Of a stretch of DNA of 64,000 nucleotides, positions 17,375 to 26,346 are shown in pieces. The notes beneath the pieces were generated by a model that had not been told where the DNA came from, searched no databases, and was given only the letters and a program-made list of their open reading frames with translations. This DNA comes from CAVQFB01 sp963711675 (GTDB lineage Bacteria; Acidobacteriota; Terriglobia; Terriglobales; Acidobacteriaceae): contig CAVQFB010000017.1 of NCBI GenBank assembly GCA_963711675.1, forward strand, positions 62,001 through 126,000, read 5' to 3'. Position 1 is the first letter of the stretch. Each line of letters starts with the position of its first letter. The translations under genes and the position numbers were made by a program.

Positions 17375-19852
17375 TCAGTTTTGTTCGGCTGCGTCGCGGT
17401 ATTGCTGCAGGTGGCTGCGAACTTCTTCCATGATCTTCTCGTACTCAGGATCGTTTCGCAGGCCGTTGTAGTTTTTGTCGCGCTGGAACCACGGGTAATT
17501 ATGATTGCCCAGAGCGACTGCTCGCCTCAGCCACGCCAGCGCCTGTGCTTTCTCGCCGAGCAAGGCGTATATCCCTCCCGTCCAATAGGCTTGATCTCCA
17601 TCGATGACTTGCTCCGGGCGGTACTTGAAAACGACTGGATCGATCTTGGACCTTTCTCCTCTGGAGGCGTAGAGAAAGCCGGCCAGCAGAAAGGGCGAAT
17701 CATCGCCGGTGTTCCGGCCGAGTTCGATGGCGCGCGCGAAAACCGGTTCCGCCTCGTTCGGCTTGTCCTCGTAATACAGGAACTCACCCAGATAGGACAA
17801 GGCTTTGAACTGATCCGGATTGTTCGCCAGCACCCGTCGCATCTCTTGCTCGGCCTCCTGCGGCCGTCCCTGGTACAAGTGCATGCGCGCGTGCATCCAG
17901 TGAACGCGAATCGTAGTCGGGTTCAGTTCGATGCTCCGGTCGTAGGCGCTTTCGGCGAGGTCCAGCAAACCGGCGTAGTGGTAGGTGTAGCCAAGAAGAT
18001 CCCACGCCAGGTCGAAGTTAGGAGCGATCGTTACCGCTTTCCGCAGCGTTCTGATGGCCTCCAGGTTCTTCCCCCCTTCGGCCAGTGCGCCGCCCAAAGC
18101 AGTCAGCGCCTCGATCGAAGTCGGTTTTAGCGCAACCGCCCTGCGAGCTACCGCCTCCGCCCGCTCGACGTTTTGCGCACTGTTCTCTGGAAAATTTGCG
18201 CTCTCCATACCGTAGATTGAGGCGAGCAAAGCGTGGGCATCGGCAAAGGACGGGTCCTCGGAGATGGCCTGTTCCAGCAGTTTCTGCCCACGTTGCAGGC
18301 TGCCCAGTTGCGACGTCATGAAATATTCATTGCGAAAAAAGCGTGCCTGCAGATAAAGGTTGTAGGCTTCCGGCGACGACGTGAGTGGGGCTTCCAGACC
18401 CTGCTGCTCTTTGCCGGATAGATCGACTTTTAGGCCATCCACTACTTTTTGCGCAACCTCGTCCTGGAACTTCAGCATGTCATCCGCATGCAAGTCGTAG
18501 CGCGCTGCCCAGCGCGTCGACTGATTCTGCCGATCGATAAGTTGTACGGAGACGCGAATGACGTTGGAGACTTTCTGGTAAGTTCCCTCCAGTACCGAAT
18601 CCACCTGGAGATCCTTCGCAACCTGCGCCGGATCGGCAGGGTCCTTGACGTACTTCAATACCGAACTGGTTGGCCGGACCGCGAGATTCTGGAGCGAAGC
18701 CAGGCGCGTAATGATGGCGTCGGTCATCCCGATACCCCAGGATTCATCCGCAGGAGCACCCGAGAGCGAGCGGAACGGAAGTACGGCAACCGTGTGCACT
18801 GCAGGCTGAGATGAAGATGCTGCGCCCGCCGCATTTCCGCCTCCCGCCGGAGTTACGCGTGACCGAGCATTCCAGGCATAGAGTTCGAACAGAAAGACAA
18901 CAGCGGCAAGCGCAAATATGCCACCGATCAGGAGCGTTCCGCGGCGGGAAGAAGGTTGCGGCGCAACCGGCGCCACGACTGTCGTGCGCCCGGATTCAGA
19001 GTCGCGACGAAGGCGCTTTAGATCGGCGCCCATTTCGGAGGCGTGCTGGTAACGCACGGCGCGGTCTTTCTCGAGCGCCTTCAGAATGATTCGCTCCAGG
19101 TCAGCGGGTGCAGCAGGAGCCAGGCGTGCCACGGAGACCGGTTCGCGATTGAGGATAGCGTCAAAAATCTCAGCCGTGCTGGCACCTTGAAAAGGAAGTG
19201 CGCCGGTGGTCATCTCATAAAGAACTACGCCGAACGAGAACAAGTCAGTCCGAGCGTCGAGTGCGCGGCCCCGTGCCTGTTCCGGCGACATATATGCCAC
19301 CGTGCCGAGCGTCGTTCCCGGACTGGTCAAGTGGTCGGAAATCGTGGGCGACGTTCCGAGAGTGGACGCACCGCTTCCCTCCTCGGCTTGCTTGGCCAGT
19401 CCAAAATCGAGGATTTTTGCCTGGCCACGGTTGGTCACAAAGATGTTAGCCGGCTTGATGTCGCGATGAACGATGCCTTTGGAATGAGCAGCGTCAAGCG
19501 CGTCGGCGATCTGAGCCCCCCATTCCAGCGTGCTATCAAGCTCGATCCGGCCATTGGCAATCACGTGTTTTAGAGTCTGGCCCTCCAGAAGTTCCATGCT
19601 GAGGAACGGCTGCCCCTGGTACTCTCCGATCTCGTAGATGGTGCAAATGTGTGGATGATTAAGAGCGGAAGCCGCGCGGGCTTCGCGCTGAAAACGGTCG
19701 AGACTTTGCGGCTGCTGGGAAAGGTCCGGGGGAAGGAATTTGAGGGCCACATGCCGCCCAAGCTTCAGATCCTCGGCCTCGTAAACCACACCCATACCTC
19801 CGCCTCCGAGCTTCTGCAAAATGCGGTAATGGGAGATGGTTTCGCCGATCAT
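17375..19852 (-). CDS. Ser/Thr protein kinase with FlgO-like and TPR region
   Basis: An 825-residue membrane kinase. Seen: Hanks-type catalytic domain at about residues 9-275, with GGGGMGVVY (P-loop), VALKF (Lys), HRDIKPANI (catalytic Asp) and DFGLAK; one membrane helix at about 305-325; a FlgO-like domain (TVAVLPFRSLSG at about residue 350) to about 480; then TPR repeats to the end. This layout is abundant in Acidobacteriota. The C-terminal part would lie outside the membrane if the kinase is cytoplasmic. It is convergent with moeA (4-base gap) and divergent from moaC. The substrate is unknown. Confidence 0.93.
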   Translation of the reverse strand: MIGETISHYRILQKLGGGGMGVVYEAEDLKLGRHVALKFLPPDLSQQPQSLDRFQREARAASALNHPHICTIYEIGEYQGQPFLSMELLEGQTLKHVIANGRIELDSTLEWGAQIADALDAAHSKGIVHRDIKPANIFVTNRGQAKILDFGLAKQAEEGSGASTLGTSPTISDHLTSPGTTLGTVAYMSPEQARGRALDARTDLFSFGVVLYEMTTGALPFQGASTAEIFDAILNREPVSVARLAPAAPADLERIILKALEKDRAVRYQHASEMGADLKRLRRDSESGRTTVVAPVAPQPSSRRGTLLIGGIFALAAVVFLFELYAWNARSRVTPAGGGNAAGAASSSQPAVHTVAVLPFRSLSGAPADESWGIGMTDAIITRLASLQNLAVRPTSSVLKYVKDPADPAQVAKDLQVDSVLEGTYQKVSNVIRVSVQLIDRQNQSTRWAARYDLHADDMLKFQDEVAQKVVDGLKVDLSGKEQQGLEAPLTSSPEAYNLYLQARFFRNEYFMTSQLGSLQRGQKLLEQAISEDPSFADAHALLASIYGMESANFPENSAQNVERAEAVARRAVALKPTSIEALTALGGALAEGGKNLEAIRTLRKAVTIAPNFDLAWDLLGYTYHYAGLLDLAESAYDRSIELNPTTIRVHWMHARMHLYQGRPQEAEQEMRRVLANNPDQFKALSYLGEFLYYEDKPNEAEPVFARAIELGRNTGDDSPFLLAGFLYASRGERSKIDPVVFKYRPEQVIDGDQAYWTGGIYALLGEKAQALAWLRRAVALGNHNYPWFQRDKNYNGLRNDPEYEKIMEEVRSHLQQYRDAAEQN

Positions 19853-20011
19853 GTAGTTAAGCCCTTCGACGAACGCTTCTCGATCGCCGATTGCCGAGCC
19901 GTTGCGATTGTATTCAAAAACTCAGAACCTGCAGGTAACAATTTTGCGGTCGAGGCCAGATAGCGATATGGAGCTGCGGAGACATGTAAGATTAAGATAA
20001 GGTCATCACAG

Positions 20012-20509
20012 ATGGCGAAAAAGCTCTCCCACTATGATCGTGCCGGCCGCGCAAGAATGGTGGACGTATCACCCAAAGCCGCGACCGAACGGGAAGCTGA
20101 GGCCAGCGCGTTCGTGGTCATGAAGCCTGCGGTCCTCGATGCCCTGCCGGAGAATCGCAAAGGCAACCCCATGGAAGTCGCCCGGTTGGCCGGGATCATG
20201 GCAGCGAAGCGTACCTCAGAATTGATTCCGATGTGTCACCCGCTGCCCCTGTCTTTCGTTGATGTGACCATGCGGCTGTGCGAGAATGGCGTCGCTGTTA
20301 TCTCGAAAGTTAAGACTACCGCGACCACAGGAGTCGAGATGGAAGCGCTGGTCGCCGCCAGTGTGGCCGCACTCACGGTCTACGACATGTGCAAAGCGCT
20401 GGACAAGGGCATCGAGATTCGCGAGATCGTGCTGGAGAAAAAATCCGGAGGAAAGAGCGGAGACTATCTTCGCCCCAGAAGTAAGCGCCGAATTCTGCAT
20501 GGCAAGTAA
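20012..20509 (+). CDS. moaC: cyclic pyranopterin monophosphate synthase MoaC
   Basis: Works with MoaA to make cyclic pyranopterin monophosphate, the first intermediate of molybdenum cofactor. It has 165 residues. Seen: LSHYDRAGRARMVDVS at the N-terminus, KGNPMEVARLAGIMAAKRTS, LIPMCHPLPL, and the TGVEMEALVAASVAALTVYDMCK block containing catalytic residues. The last 11 bases overlap the start of the regulator gene, so the two are probably translationally coupled. moaA is not in the window. Confidence 0.95.
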   Translation: MAKKLSHYDRAGRARMVDVSPKAATEREAEASAFVVMKPAVLDALPENRKGNPMEVARLAGIMAAKRTSELIPMCHPLPLSFVDVTMRLCENGVAVISKVKTTATTGVEMEALVAASVAALTVYDMCKALDKGIEIREIVLEKKSGGKSGDYLRPRSKRRILHGK

Positions 20510-21278
20510 CGTCAAAATTCTGCTGGTTGACGACAATCCCATGGTACTGGGGATGCTGCGGCAGGCGCTTTCCCAACTGGCCGGGGTCACGACCGCAACC
20601 GACGGCGCAGACGCTCTGCTCAAGGCGGTGGACGACCCGCCGGATTTGCTGGTCAGCGACTATCGCATGCCGGGGATGGATGGACGGCAATTGGTCGAGA
20701 AGCTCAAGAGCCGCCCCACCACAGCCGGCGTCTCAGTAATTCTACTGGCCACAAAAAATGACATCACGGAGAAACTTTCGCAGCAGGATACGGCCGACGA
20801 GCTCGTGGAGAAACCTTTCTTCCTGAAGGAAGCGACTCGCCGCATCAAGCGGGTGATCGACAAGATTGCTCTTGAGAAGATGGCCAAGTCAGCATCCACC
20901 GACGGCGTGCTGCGCGGGAACCTCTCGCAGATGAACGTGATTGACCTGGTCCAGTCCCTGGAGATGGGACGCAAGAGTTGCCTGCTCACCATGACCAAGG
21001 AAGACGAAAAATGCGAGATGTATTTCGCCGAAGGCCAGGTAGTACACGCGGCTTACGGTTCGATGACCGGCGACCAGGCTGTGTTTAAGGTTCTTCGCTG
21101 GACCGGTGGCAATTTCCAGATTGATTTCGACAAGAAAACCAACCAGCAGACCACTCAGCTCAACACGCAGGGTTTGCTGATGGAAGGTTTGCGCCTGCTG
21201 GACGAAGCCAAGCGCGACAGCGACTCGGAAAGTGCCGGCGACCAGGAGGAGGAAGAAGATGTCCTCCTCGACACCTGA
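20499..21278 (+). CDS. response regulator with REC and PATAN (DUF4388) domains
   Basis: A 259-residue regulator without a DNA-binding domain. Seen: receiver domain at about residues 4-120 with the acidic pair in LLVDDNP, the phospho-acceptor Asp in LVSDYRMPGMDG and Lys in VEKPFF; then a DUF4388/PATAN domain from about residue 138 (GNLSQMNVIDLVQSLEMGRK, then YFAEGQVVHAAYG). PATAN regulators act in surface motility and pilus signalling in other bacteria. It overlaps moaC by 11 bases and mogA by 20 bases, an odd position for a motility regulator. The ATG at 20499 starts the REC domain correctly. Confidence 0.9.
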   Translation: MASNVKILLVDDNPMVLGMLRQALSQLAGVTTATDGADALLKAVDDPPDLLVSDYRMPGMDGRQLVEKLKSRPTTAGVSVILLATKNDITEKLSQQDTADELVEKPFFLKEATRRIKRVIDKIALEKMAKSASTDGVLRGNLSQMNVIDLVQSLEMGRKSCLLTMTKEDEKCEMYFAEGQVVHAAYGSMTGDQAVFKVLRWTGGNFQIDFDKKTNQQTTQLNTQGLLMEGLRLLDEAKRDSDSESAGDQEEEEDVLLDT

Positions 21279-21756
21279 GCCGCTGACGGCTGTCGTCGTC
21301 ACTGTCAGCGATTCCTGCTCGCGGGGCGACCAGCGCGATCTCTCGGGCCCGGCGGTGGTTCAGGTGCTGGAACGAAGAAATTTTCAGGTAGTCGCTCGCG
21401 AGACCGTCCCCGACGATCAAGCCGCAATTGAGAACGTTCTGATCAAGCTCACCGGACAAGCACAGTTAATCGTCACAACCGGAGGAACCGGCATCGCTCC
21501 TCGCGACGTGACGCCCGAGGCGACCCGGGCAGTCTGCGACCGTGAACTGGAAGGGGTAGCGGAACGCATGCGTCTCGAAGGCGCTCGAACGACACCTTTT
21601 GCTGCGCTGAGCCGGGGCGTGTGTGGAATTCGAGGACAGACCCTGGTCCTGAACGTGCCGGGCAGCCCCAGGGGGGCCGTCGAGTCGCTCGAGGCTGTTG
21701 TCGAACTACTTCCGCACGCACTGCAGTTGCTCAGCGGAAATACAAAACACGACTGA
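21259..21756 (+). CDS. molybdenum cofactor biosynthesis protein MogA/MoaB
   Basis: Adenylates molybdopterin before metal insertion by MoeA. It has 165 residues. Seen: VTVSDSCSRGDQRDLSGP near residue 14, TTGGTGIAPRDVTPEAT near residue 75, and NVPGSPRGAVESL. The ATG at 21259 follows a strong AGGAGGAGG (21244-21252) that lies inside the end of the regulator gene. Third member of the moaC-regulator-mogA overlap cluster. I cannot separate MogA from MoaB by motif alone. Confidence 0.92.
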   Translation: MSSSTPEPLTAVVVTVSDSCSRGDQRDLSGPAVVQVLERRNFQVVARETVPDDQAAIENVLIKLTGQAQLIVTTGGTGIAPRDVTPEATRAVCDRELEGVAERMRLEGARTTPFAALSRGVCGIRGQTLVLNVPGSPRGAVESLEAVVELLPHALQLLSGNTKHD

Positions 21757-21845
21757 TGGGTTGAGCGCCCCCTTAATTCCATTCCAGATTTTTCGTACTT
21801 TCGGAGGCGCAATGGAATTTCAAGCCCGCGCCCGAGCGCTGGTCG

Positions 21846-22259
21846 GTGGCGCAAGTGATGGAACACATCGCTGCCGCCGAAGACCTGCTCCGAGGCATGG
21901 TCGAGACGCAGGTCATGAAAGCACCTGCCCGCCCGGCGGGAGACGATGTGAAGGCGCTTGATGAGCTCGTGTTGAAAGCTGTCCCTGACCGCACGCAAAA
22001 ACGGCAGGCTCCCGAACCGCTGAAACCGACGAACCGATTTGGTTCCCCCGAGGGCGCGCTGAAGCATTTCGAAGAAAGCCGGGGACAGACTATCGAATTT
22101 CTGCGCAAAACGAACGACCTGCGCGATCACGCAATCGACAGCCCCTTCGGAAAGAAGCTCTACGGGTACGAGTGGATACTCTTCATCGCCGCTCACAGCG
22201 AAAGACACACCAAGCAGATCAACGAGGTGAAGGCCGACCCGAATTTCCCCAAAATGTAG
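21846..22259 (+). CDS. DinB-superfamily protein, 5' end apparently damaged
   Basis: Four-helix metal-binding DinB/YfiT-like protein, possibly a thiol-dependent transferase. Seen: MEHIAAAEDLL near the start, a central PTNRFGSPEGALKHFEESR, and the C-terminal HSERHTKQI that supplies His ligands. The same frame upstream encodes LSEAQWNFKPAPERWSVAQ, the normal DinB N-terminus, but it has no start codon before a stop at about 21774. So the annotated GTG at 21846 is internal, and the true 5' end is missing or frameshifted. It follows mogA by 89 bases. Confidence 0.75.
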   Translation: MAQVMEHIAAAEDLLRGMVETQVMKAPARPAGDDVKALDELVLKAVPDRTQKRQAPEPLKPTNRFGSPEGALKHFEESRGQTIEFLRKTNDLRDHAIDSPFGKKLYGYEWILFIAAHSERHTKQINEVKADPNFPKM

Positions 22260-22299
22260 GGTCAAGAACGAAGGCGTCGCGTAGACTGACAGTTCCATC

Positions 22300-22911
22300 T
22301 TGCAAACCGTCAAACATATATTTGCGCGATACACGAAGTGGATCTGGAGTTTACTGGCGCCGTTGGGACCATGGGGTGTTTTCGCCATCGCCGCAGTCGA
22401 CGGCTCGTTCCTGGGATTGCCGCTGGACGCAATCGTGGCCGGTTACGTGTACAACGACCGGCCACATCTTTTTTTCTACGTTATTCTGGCGTCGGCGGGC
22501 TCTGCGGCCGGAAGCTGCGTCCTGTACGTGATCGGTTACCTCGGGGGCGAGACGCTGTTGCGCAAGCGGATGCCCGCGGCGCGCTATGAAAAAATTCACG
22601 CGTCCTTCGAGAAGCACGAGTTCTGGGCGCTTATGCTTCCTGCCATGCTCCCGCCGCCCACACCGTTTAAACTGTTTGTCCTCGCGGCAGCTGCGGCTGA
22701 GATGCGTTTCATTAATTTCCTGGCGGCGATTTTCGCCGGACGTTTTATCCGCTTCCTCATTCTCGGCGTGCTGACTCTGAAATTCGGGCCGGAAGTCGTG
22801 CACCTGACCGCCGAACTATTCCGGCACCATCTCCTCTGGGTGCTCGCCGTGGTAGCGGTCGGTGTTGTGACCTGGATCTTGTTGCGAGCCCGCAAGCCGA
22901 AGCCTGCGTGA
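22300..22911 (+). CDS. VTT (DedA/SNARE-associated) family membrane protein
   Basis: A 203-residue membrane protein of the DedA/VTT group, members of which are lipid scramblases or transporters. Seen: hydrophobic helices at about residues 20-40, 50-75 and 110-180, a VTT-type entry loop (AAVDGSFLGLPLD), a central polar loop with YEKIHASFEKHEFW and the LPPPTPFKLFVLAAAA segment. It starts with TTG at 22300. It follows the DinB-like gene by 40 bases. The substrate is unknown. Confidence 0.8.
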   Translation: MQTVKHIFARYTKWIWSLLAPLGPWGVFAIAAVDGSFLGLPLDAIVAGYVYNDRPHLFFYVILASAGSAAGSCVLYVIGYLGGETLLRKRMPAARYEKIHASFEKHEFWALMLPAMLPPPTPFKLFVLAAAAAEMRFINFLAAIFAGRFIRFLILGVLTLKFGPEVVHLTAELFRHHLLWVLAVVAVGVVTWILLRARKPKPA

Positions 22912-22924
22912 GAAGTGCGGTTTC

Positions 22925-23341
22925 CTATTGAGGGCAACTCCTCGCGTTATGCACAGCGCCTAAGCCGTGCGCGGTACCCATCGCAACCAGCGGCACGAAC
23001 CATACTCTTGAGTGACGCTTCTTGAGGTAGTAGCTGAACAAGGAGTTCGCGGTCACCTCAGCGGTCATCACCGCAAAGACTCTCCCGTCGGGCGCTCTGC
23101 GCCCATATAACCAGGGCGACCAGCCTTCCACATTGCAATTCTGACTGTGCCCCACGTAACGGGCCGTGGTGTAGGCGTCAGCGGAGGTGATCAGCGCCGC
23201 AGCGGCCACCGTGCGCCAGTACTCTGGCGTCGCGGTCTTCGAGCTGTCGGCAGCCTGGCCGTTCTGCGCCCACAGAGGCGCAACGGCGATCGCGACAAGG
23301 AATCCAATGACCCAGACAGAGAATTTCACGGTGTCCCTCAC
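22925..23341 (-). CDS. small secreted hypothetical protein
   Basis: A 138-residue protein with a signal peptide ending near residue 25 (APLWAQ). The mature part contains AAAALITSADAYTTARYVG, which could be a membrane-associated helix, and two or three cysteines. No family recognised. It is convergent with the VTT gene, 13 bases apart. Confidence 0.65.
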   Translation of the reverse strand: MRDTVKFSVWVIGFLVAIAVAPLWAQNGQAADSSKTATPEYWRTVAAAALITSADAYTTARYVGHSQNCNVEGWSPWLYGRRAPDGRVFAVMTAEVTANSLFSYYLKKRHSRVWFVPLVAMGTAHGLGAVHNARSCPQ

Positions 23342-23424
23342 AGATTGCTATCGGTGAGGTAAGGAAGGCGCTCTACGACCTTTGGTGCGGAGCTGGATAG
23401 AACAGCGGGGTTGCACAGACAAAA

Positions 23425-23457
23425 GATCGCCCCGCTTCATGCTTGCGTCGGGCGATC
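23425..23457 (-). terminator. terminator-like hairpin, minus strand
   Basis: Read on the minus strand, GATCGCCC (23457-23450) pairs with GGGCGATC (23432-23425) across a 17-base loop and is followed by TTTTGT. No minus-strand protein gene ends here, so it would end a noncoding transcript from above 23500. Confidence 0.5.
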
Positions 23458-23505
23458 ATAAAACCGGGAGGGACTTTGTGGGGGCTGGGTAGTAGAAATA
23501 AATTA

Positions 23506-23812
23506 AGAGTCCCGAGGTGATGTTAAGCTCATTCCTCTCAGCCAGTAGCTCGCTTTAGACCCTCGCCGACCTGCTCTCGTCGCTTCCCTTGCGAGGACGC
23601 TCCGCGCGATCTTGACTCGGGCTCCGGGCTTACCGCCAACTGGATAAACCAGCCTAACGCCTCGGGACTCTATCTTGCCTTCGACATGATGTTCTCGTTC
23701 GCCTCGACCAGCACTTTGCTATAGACCCTTACCTAGCCCTCCTCCAGTTTCCACCTTGCGGTGTCGGAAGTGACTCAGCTCGAGCCCCGGACGCTGCACC
23801 AACCGGGAAAAC
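23506..23812 (-). repeat. two diverged copies of a ~165-bp tandem repeat
   Basis: Read on the minus strand, the block at about 23812-23660 and the block at about 23645-23506 align over most of their length. Shared elements include AGGGTCTA followed by AGC, CTGG and GAACATCA or TAACATCA, and a GC-rich lead CCGG-GC-CGAG. The AGGGTCTA elements are 166 bases apart. A perfect 12-base inverted pair, AGAGTCCCGAGG (23506-23517) and CCTCGGGACTCT (23660-23671), bounds one copy. The function is unknown. Confidence 0.55.
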
Positions 23813-24120
23813 TTAGAACGTGTCAAAGAACGAGTTATGTTTTACTCCTTCTAGTTTTACAGTCAAACAAAAACTCCCCCCTCTATCTCCTTCCCCCTCA
23901 ACCATGTGCAGCTCTCCCACAACCCCATGACACCTTTTGGTGCAGCCCTGTGAACGGAATTCGGCGCTGATTCCATTTGCGCACGATTTTTCGCGGATTT
24001 CATGCGCGGTTAACAGACAGAGATCGGACTCCGTAATCGACCCGAGGGTGTGAAAAATCGTGCAGAAGTGGCTCTGGCAAGGGTTCCGGCTGGTGAGAAG
24101 GGGGCCTGTCTTTGTATCAG

Positions 24121-24180
24121 GGCACTCCTTTAGGCGTGCCGTTCGTCGACGCCAATAACGTCGGCTTTAGCCGCTGAGGG
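24121..24180. repeat. two-hairpin dispersed palindrome, copy 1
   Basis: GGCAC...GTGCC (24121-24140), then GCCAATAA, then GGCTTTAGCC (about 24163-24172). The same order (palindrome around CTTCAG/CTTTAG, GCCAATAA, second palindrome) occurs at 30136-30192. Confidence 0.55.
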
Positions 24181-24362
24181 ACTGGATCTGTCTCGTACCA
24201 TGGAAACACCGACGAAAACGGATGTGCAGCTCCGTGCTTCGCGAAGAAGCCGCCGAATCGAAAAATCGAAATGGCGGCGATCTTCGTCAACGCCGGTCGT
24301 CCGCCAAGCTACTTATGCAGGTGAGCGTGGCCCCCTAGAATCTCCTCGGGAGGAACTGGTTC

Positions 24363-25205
24363 ATGACAATCTATACCGGCCCCGGAGGCAAGGTTATCGA
24401 TGTAGACGGGAAGCCGCTCTTGCGAATGCTGGGTCTCGGCATTTTGGCCTTCATCATTGTGATCCTGGCGTTTTCTGCCGTCACCCGCGTGGGGACTGGC
24501 CAAGTGGGAGTGCTCACACTCTTTGGGCGCGTGACTGGAGAAGTCTTGCCCGAGGGCATGCACCTGATCAATCCGCTCAAGACAAACAATGAGATGTCCA
24601 TTCAGACGCAGACCATCAAGGAATCGGCCAGCGTGCCCTCGAGTGAGGGGCTGGTGATGAACCTGGACACGTCACTGATCTACCATCTCAACCCCGACAA
24701 GGCGTCGGAGGTCTACCAGAAGATCGGCGCCAATTATGAAAACGTAGTCGTGGAACCCACACTTCGAGCCGCGATCCGCGAGGCAACCGCTTCGCACACG
24801 GCGAACGCACTCTACACCGGGGAACGTGAAATGGTGGCCAAACAAATCTACGATCAGCTCACCTCTGAACTGAACAAGCGCGGGTTGCTCGTGGAGAACG
24901 TCCTGCTCCGCGACATCCAGCTGCCCATGACGCTGAAAGCCTCGATAGAGTCCAAACAGCAGGCCGAGCAGGAAGCCCTGGCCATGAATTTCCGGCTGCA
25001 GAAGGAAAAGCAGGAGGCCGAGCGGAAACGGATCGAAGCGGCCGGTATTCGCGATTTCCAGCAGATCGTCGCCCAGGGCATCAGCCCCGCGCTCCTGGAA
25101 TGGAAGGGCATTGAAGCGACCGAAAACCTGGCAAAAAGCGGGAACGCAAAAGTCGTGGTGATTGGGAACAGCAAGAACGGGTTGCCCCTGATTCTCGGGC
25201 AATGA
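24363..25205 (+). CDS. SPFH/Band 7 (prohibitin-like) protein
   Basis: Membrane-anchored SPFH protein of 280 residues. Seen: one N-terminal membrane helix (about residues 22-42), a Band 7 domain with VLTLFGRVTGEVLPEGMH near residue 57, then a charged coiled coil (about 195-230, QQAEQEALAMNFRLQKEKQE) and a short C-terminal tail. Such proteins form large ring assemblies on the membrane and often partner with proteases; no partner is seen here. The ATG at 24363 follows GGGAGGAAC. Its stop overlaps the ATG of the ABC ATPase gene (ATGA). Confidence 0.9.
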   Translation: MTIYTGPGGKVIDVDGKPLLRMLGLGILAFIIVILAFSAVTRVGTGQVGVLTLFGRVTGEVLPEGMHLINPLKTNNEMSIQTQTIKESASVPSSEGLVMNLDTSLIYHLNPDKASEVYQKIGANYENVVVEPTLRAAIREATASHTANALYTGEREMVAKQIYDQLTSELNKRGLLVENVLLRDIQLPMTLKASIESKQQAEQEALAMNFRLQKEKQEAERKRIEAAGIRDFQQIVAQGISPALLEWKGIEATENLAKSGNAKVVVIGNSKNGLPLILGQ

Positions 25206-26272
25206 TCCTGGGGGCAAATGACGGGCCCACAGACTGCCAGGATGATGTCGTGGCTTCCCTGCTAGACGTTCGCAATCTCACGGTCGAATTCCCCTCATCG
25301 AGGCGAACCACCGGGAGGGCCGGCAACGGGCTGGCGCAAATCGCCGTACGCGATCTTTCTTTCCAGATCGCTCCGGGCGAGGTGCTCGGCCTGGTCGGTG
25401 AATCGGGATCGGGCAAGTCGGTTACGTCTTTGGCGGTGATGCGGCTTTTACCGCGCCAGGCAAGCATTTCAGGCGAGATTCAATTCGCCGACGGAGGCTC
25501 GTCCCAAAACCTGCTGCAGCTTCCTGAAGAGCGAATCCGCAGGATTCGGGGCTCGGGGATTGCCATGATTTTTCAGGAGCCAATGACTGCGCTGAATCCA
25601 ACCATGCGTGTAGGCGAACAGATCGCCGAGGCCATCCTGGCGCACGGGGGCCCGGAAGCGAAAGTCACAAAGCAGGAGGCATGGAGCCGTTCGGTGGAGG
25701 CGATGAAGGACGTCGCCATCGTCGACGCCGACCGCCGCGCCCGTGACTATCCACATCAGCTCTCGGGAGGCATGCGCCAGAGAGTGATGATCGCGATGGC
25801 GATTGTCAATCGTCCAAGGCTGCTGATTGCAGACGAGCCCACTACCGCCCTTGACGTGACGATTCAGGCACAGATTCTTGACCTCCTGGCAGAACTGCGC
25901 AACCGGTTTGGTCTGGCCATGCTGTTCATCTCGCATGACCTGGCCGTTGTATCAAAGGTCGCTGATCGCGTGGCCGTGATGTATGCGGGAAGTCTGGTGG
26001 AGATCGGCAGCAGACAGGATTTGTTTCGTGCGGCAGCACATCCCTACACGCGAGGACTGCTGCACGCGGTTCCGACGCTGCAGACCGAACGCAACCGGCC
26101 CCTGGAGACGATCGAAGGCGTAGTTCCCTCGCCCCAGGCCATTCCAGCCGGATGCCCTTTCGAGCCACGCTGCGGGTTCAGAATTGCCGACTGCAAAACA
26201 GCCTTGCCGCCGATCGCAGAAGTCGCCCCACAGCACTGGGCCCGGTGTCCGGTAGTAAACGCCCCGCGTTGA
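25202..26272 (+). CDS. peptide-type ABC transporter ATP-binding protein (OppD/DppD-like)
   Basis: ATPase subunit of a dipeptide/oligopeptide or nickel importer family. Seen: Walker A GESGSGKS near residue 64, a Q-loop in FQEPMTALNPTM, signature LSGGMRQRV, Walker B LLIADEPT, the ISHD switch, and the C-terminal oligopeptide/dipeptide extension with PAGCPFEPRC and its cysteines (possible Fe-S or metal site). It overlaps the SPFH stop by 4 bases. A GTG at 25250 with the product beginning MASLLDVRNLTVEF is an alternative start closer to the family. No permease or binding protein genes are adjacent, so the ATPase is an orphan here. Confidence 0.92.
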   Translation: MILGANDGPTDCQDDVVASLLDVRNLTVEFPSSRRTTGRAGNGLAQIAVRDLSFQIAPGEVLGLVGESGSGKSVTSLAVMRLLPRQASISGEIQFADGGSSQNLLQLPEERIRRIRGSGIAMIFQEPMTALNPTMRVGEQIAEAILAHGGPEAKVTKQEAWSRSVEAMKDVAIVDADRRARDYPHQLSGGMRQRVMIAMAIVNRPRLLIADEPTTALDVTIQAQILDLLAELRNRFGLAMLFISHDLAVVSKVADRVAVMYAGSLVEIGSRQDLFRAAAHPYTRGLLHAVPTLQTERNRPLETIEGVVPSPQAIPAGCPFEPRCGFRIADCKTALPPIAEVAPQHWARCPVVNAPR

Positions 26273-26346
26273 ATAGCAGCCTGTCCTCGGAGTTTCGCGA
26301 AACACAAAACAGCGCAGCGATGATGCCTCCGGTCAAGATAAGGGGC

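Larger units (their letters stand above)
23342..24362. other. 1-kb region without a protein gene
   Basis: No convincing ORF is seen on either strand; the short ORFs here lack family features. It holds a minus-strand terminator-like hairpin (23425-23457), a degenerate tandem repeat pair (23506-23812) and a copy of the two-hairpin dispersed repeat (24121-24180). A minus-strand noncoding transcript is possible. I tried to match RNase P RNA, tmRNA, 6S RNA and SRP RNA and did not find their conserved cores. Confidence 0.6.

Noticed and set aside
23521..23660. Integron attC-like core sites (GTTAAGC and GCCTAAC)
   Set aside because: The two cores are in the wrong order and spacing for an attC site on either strand, and no integrase is present.
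23420..23880. RNase P RNA, tmRNA, 6S RNA or SRP RNA
   Set aside because: None of their conserved cores or tag sequences could be matched by eye; the segment is kept only as an unnamed candidate.
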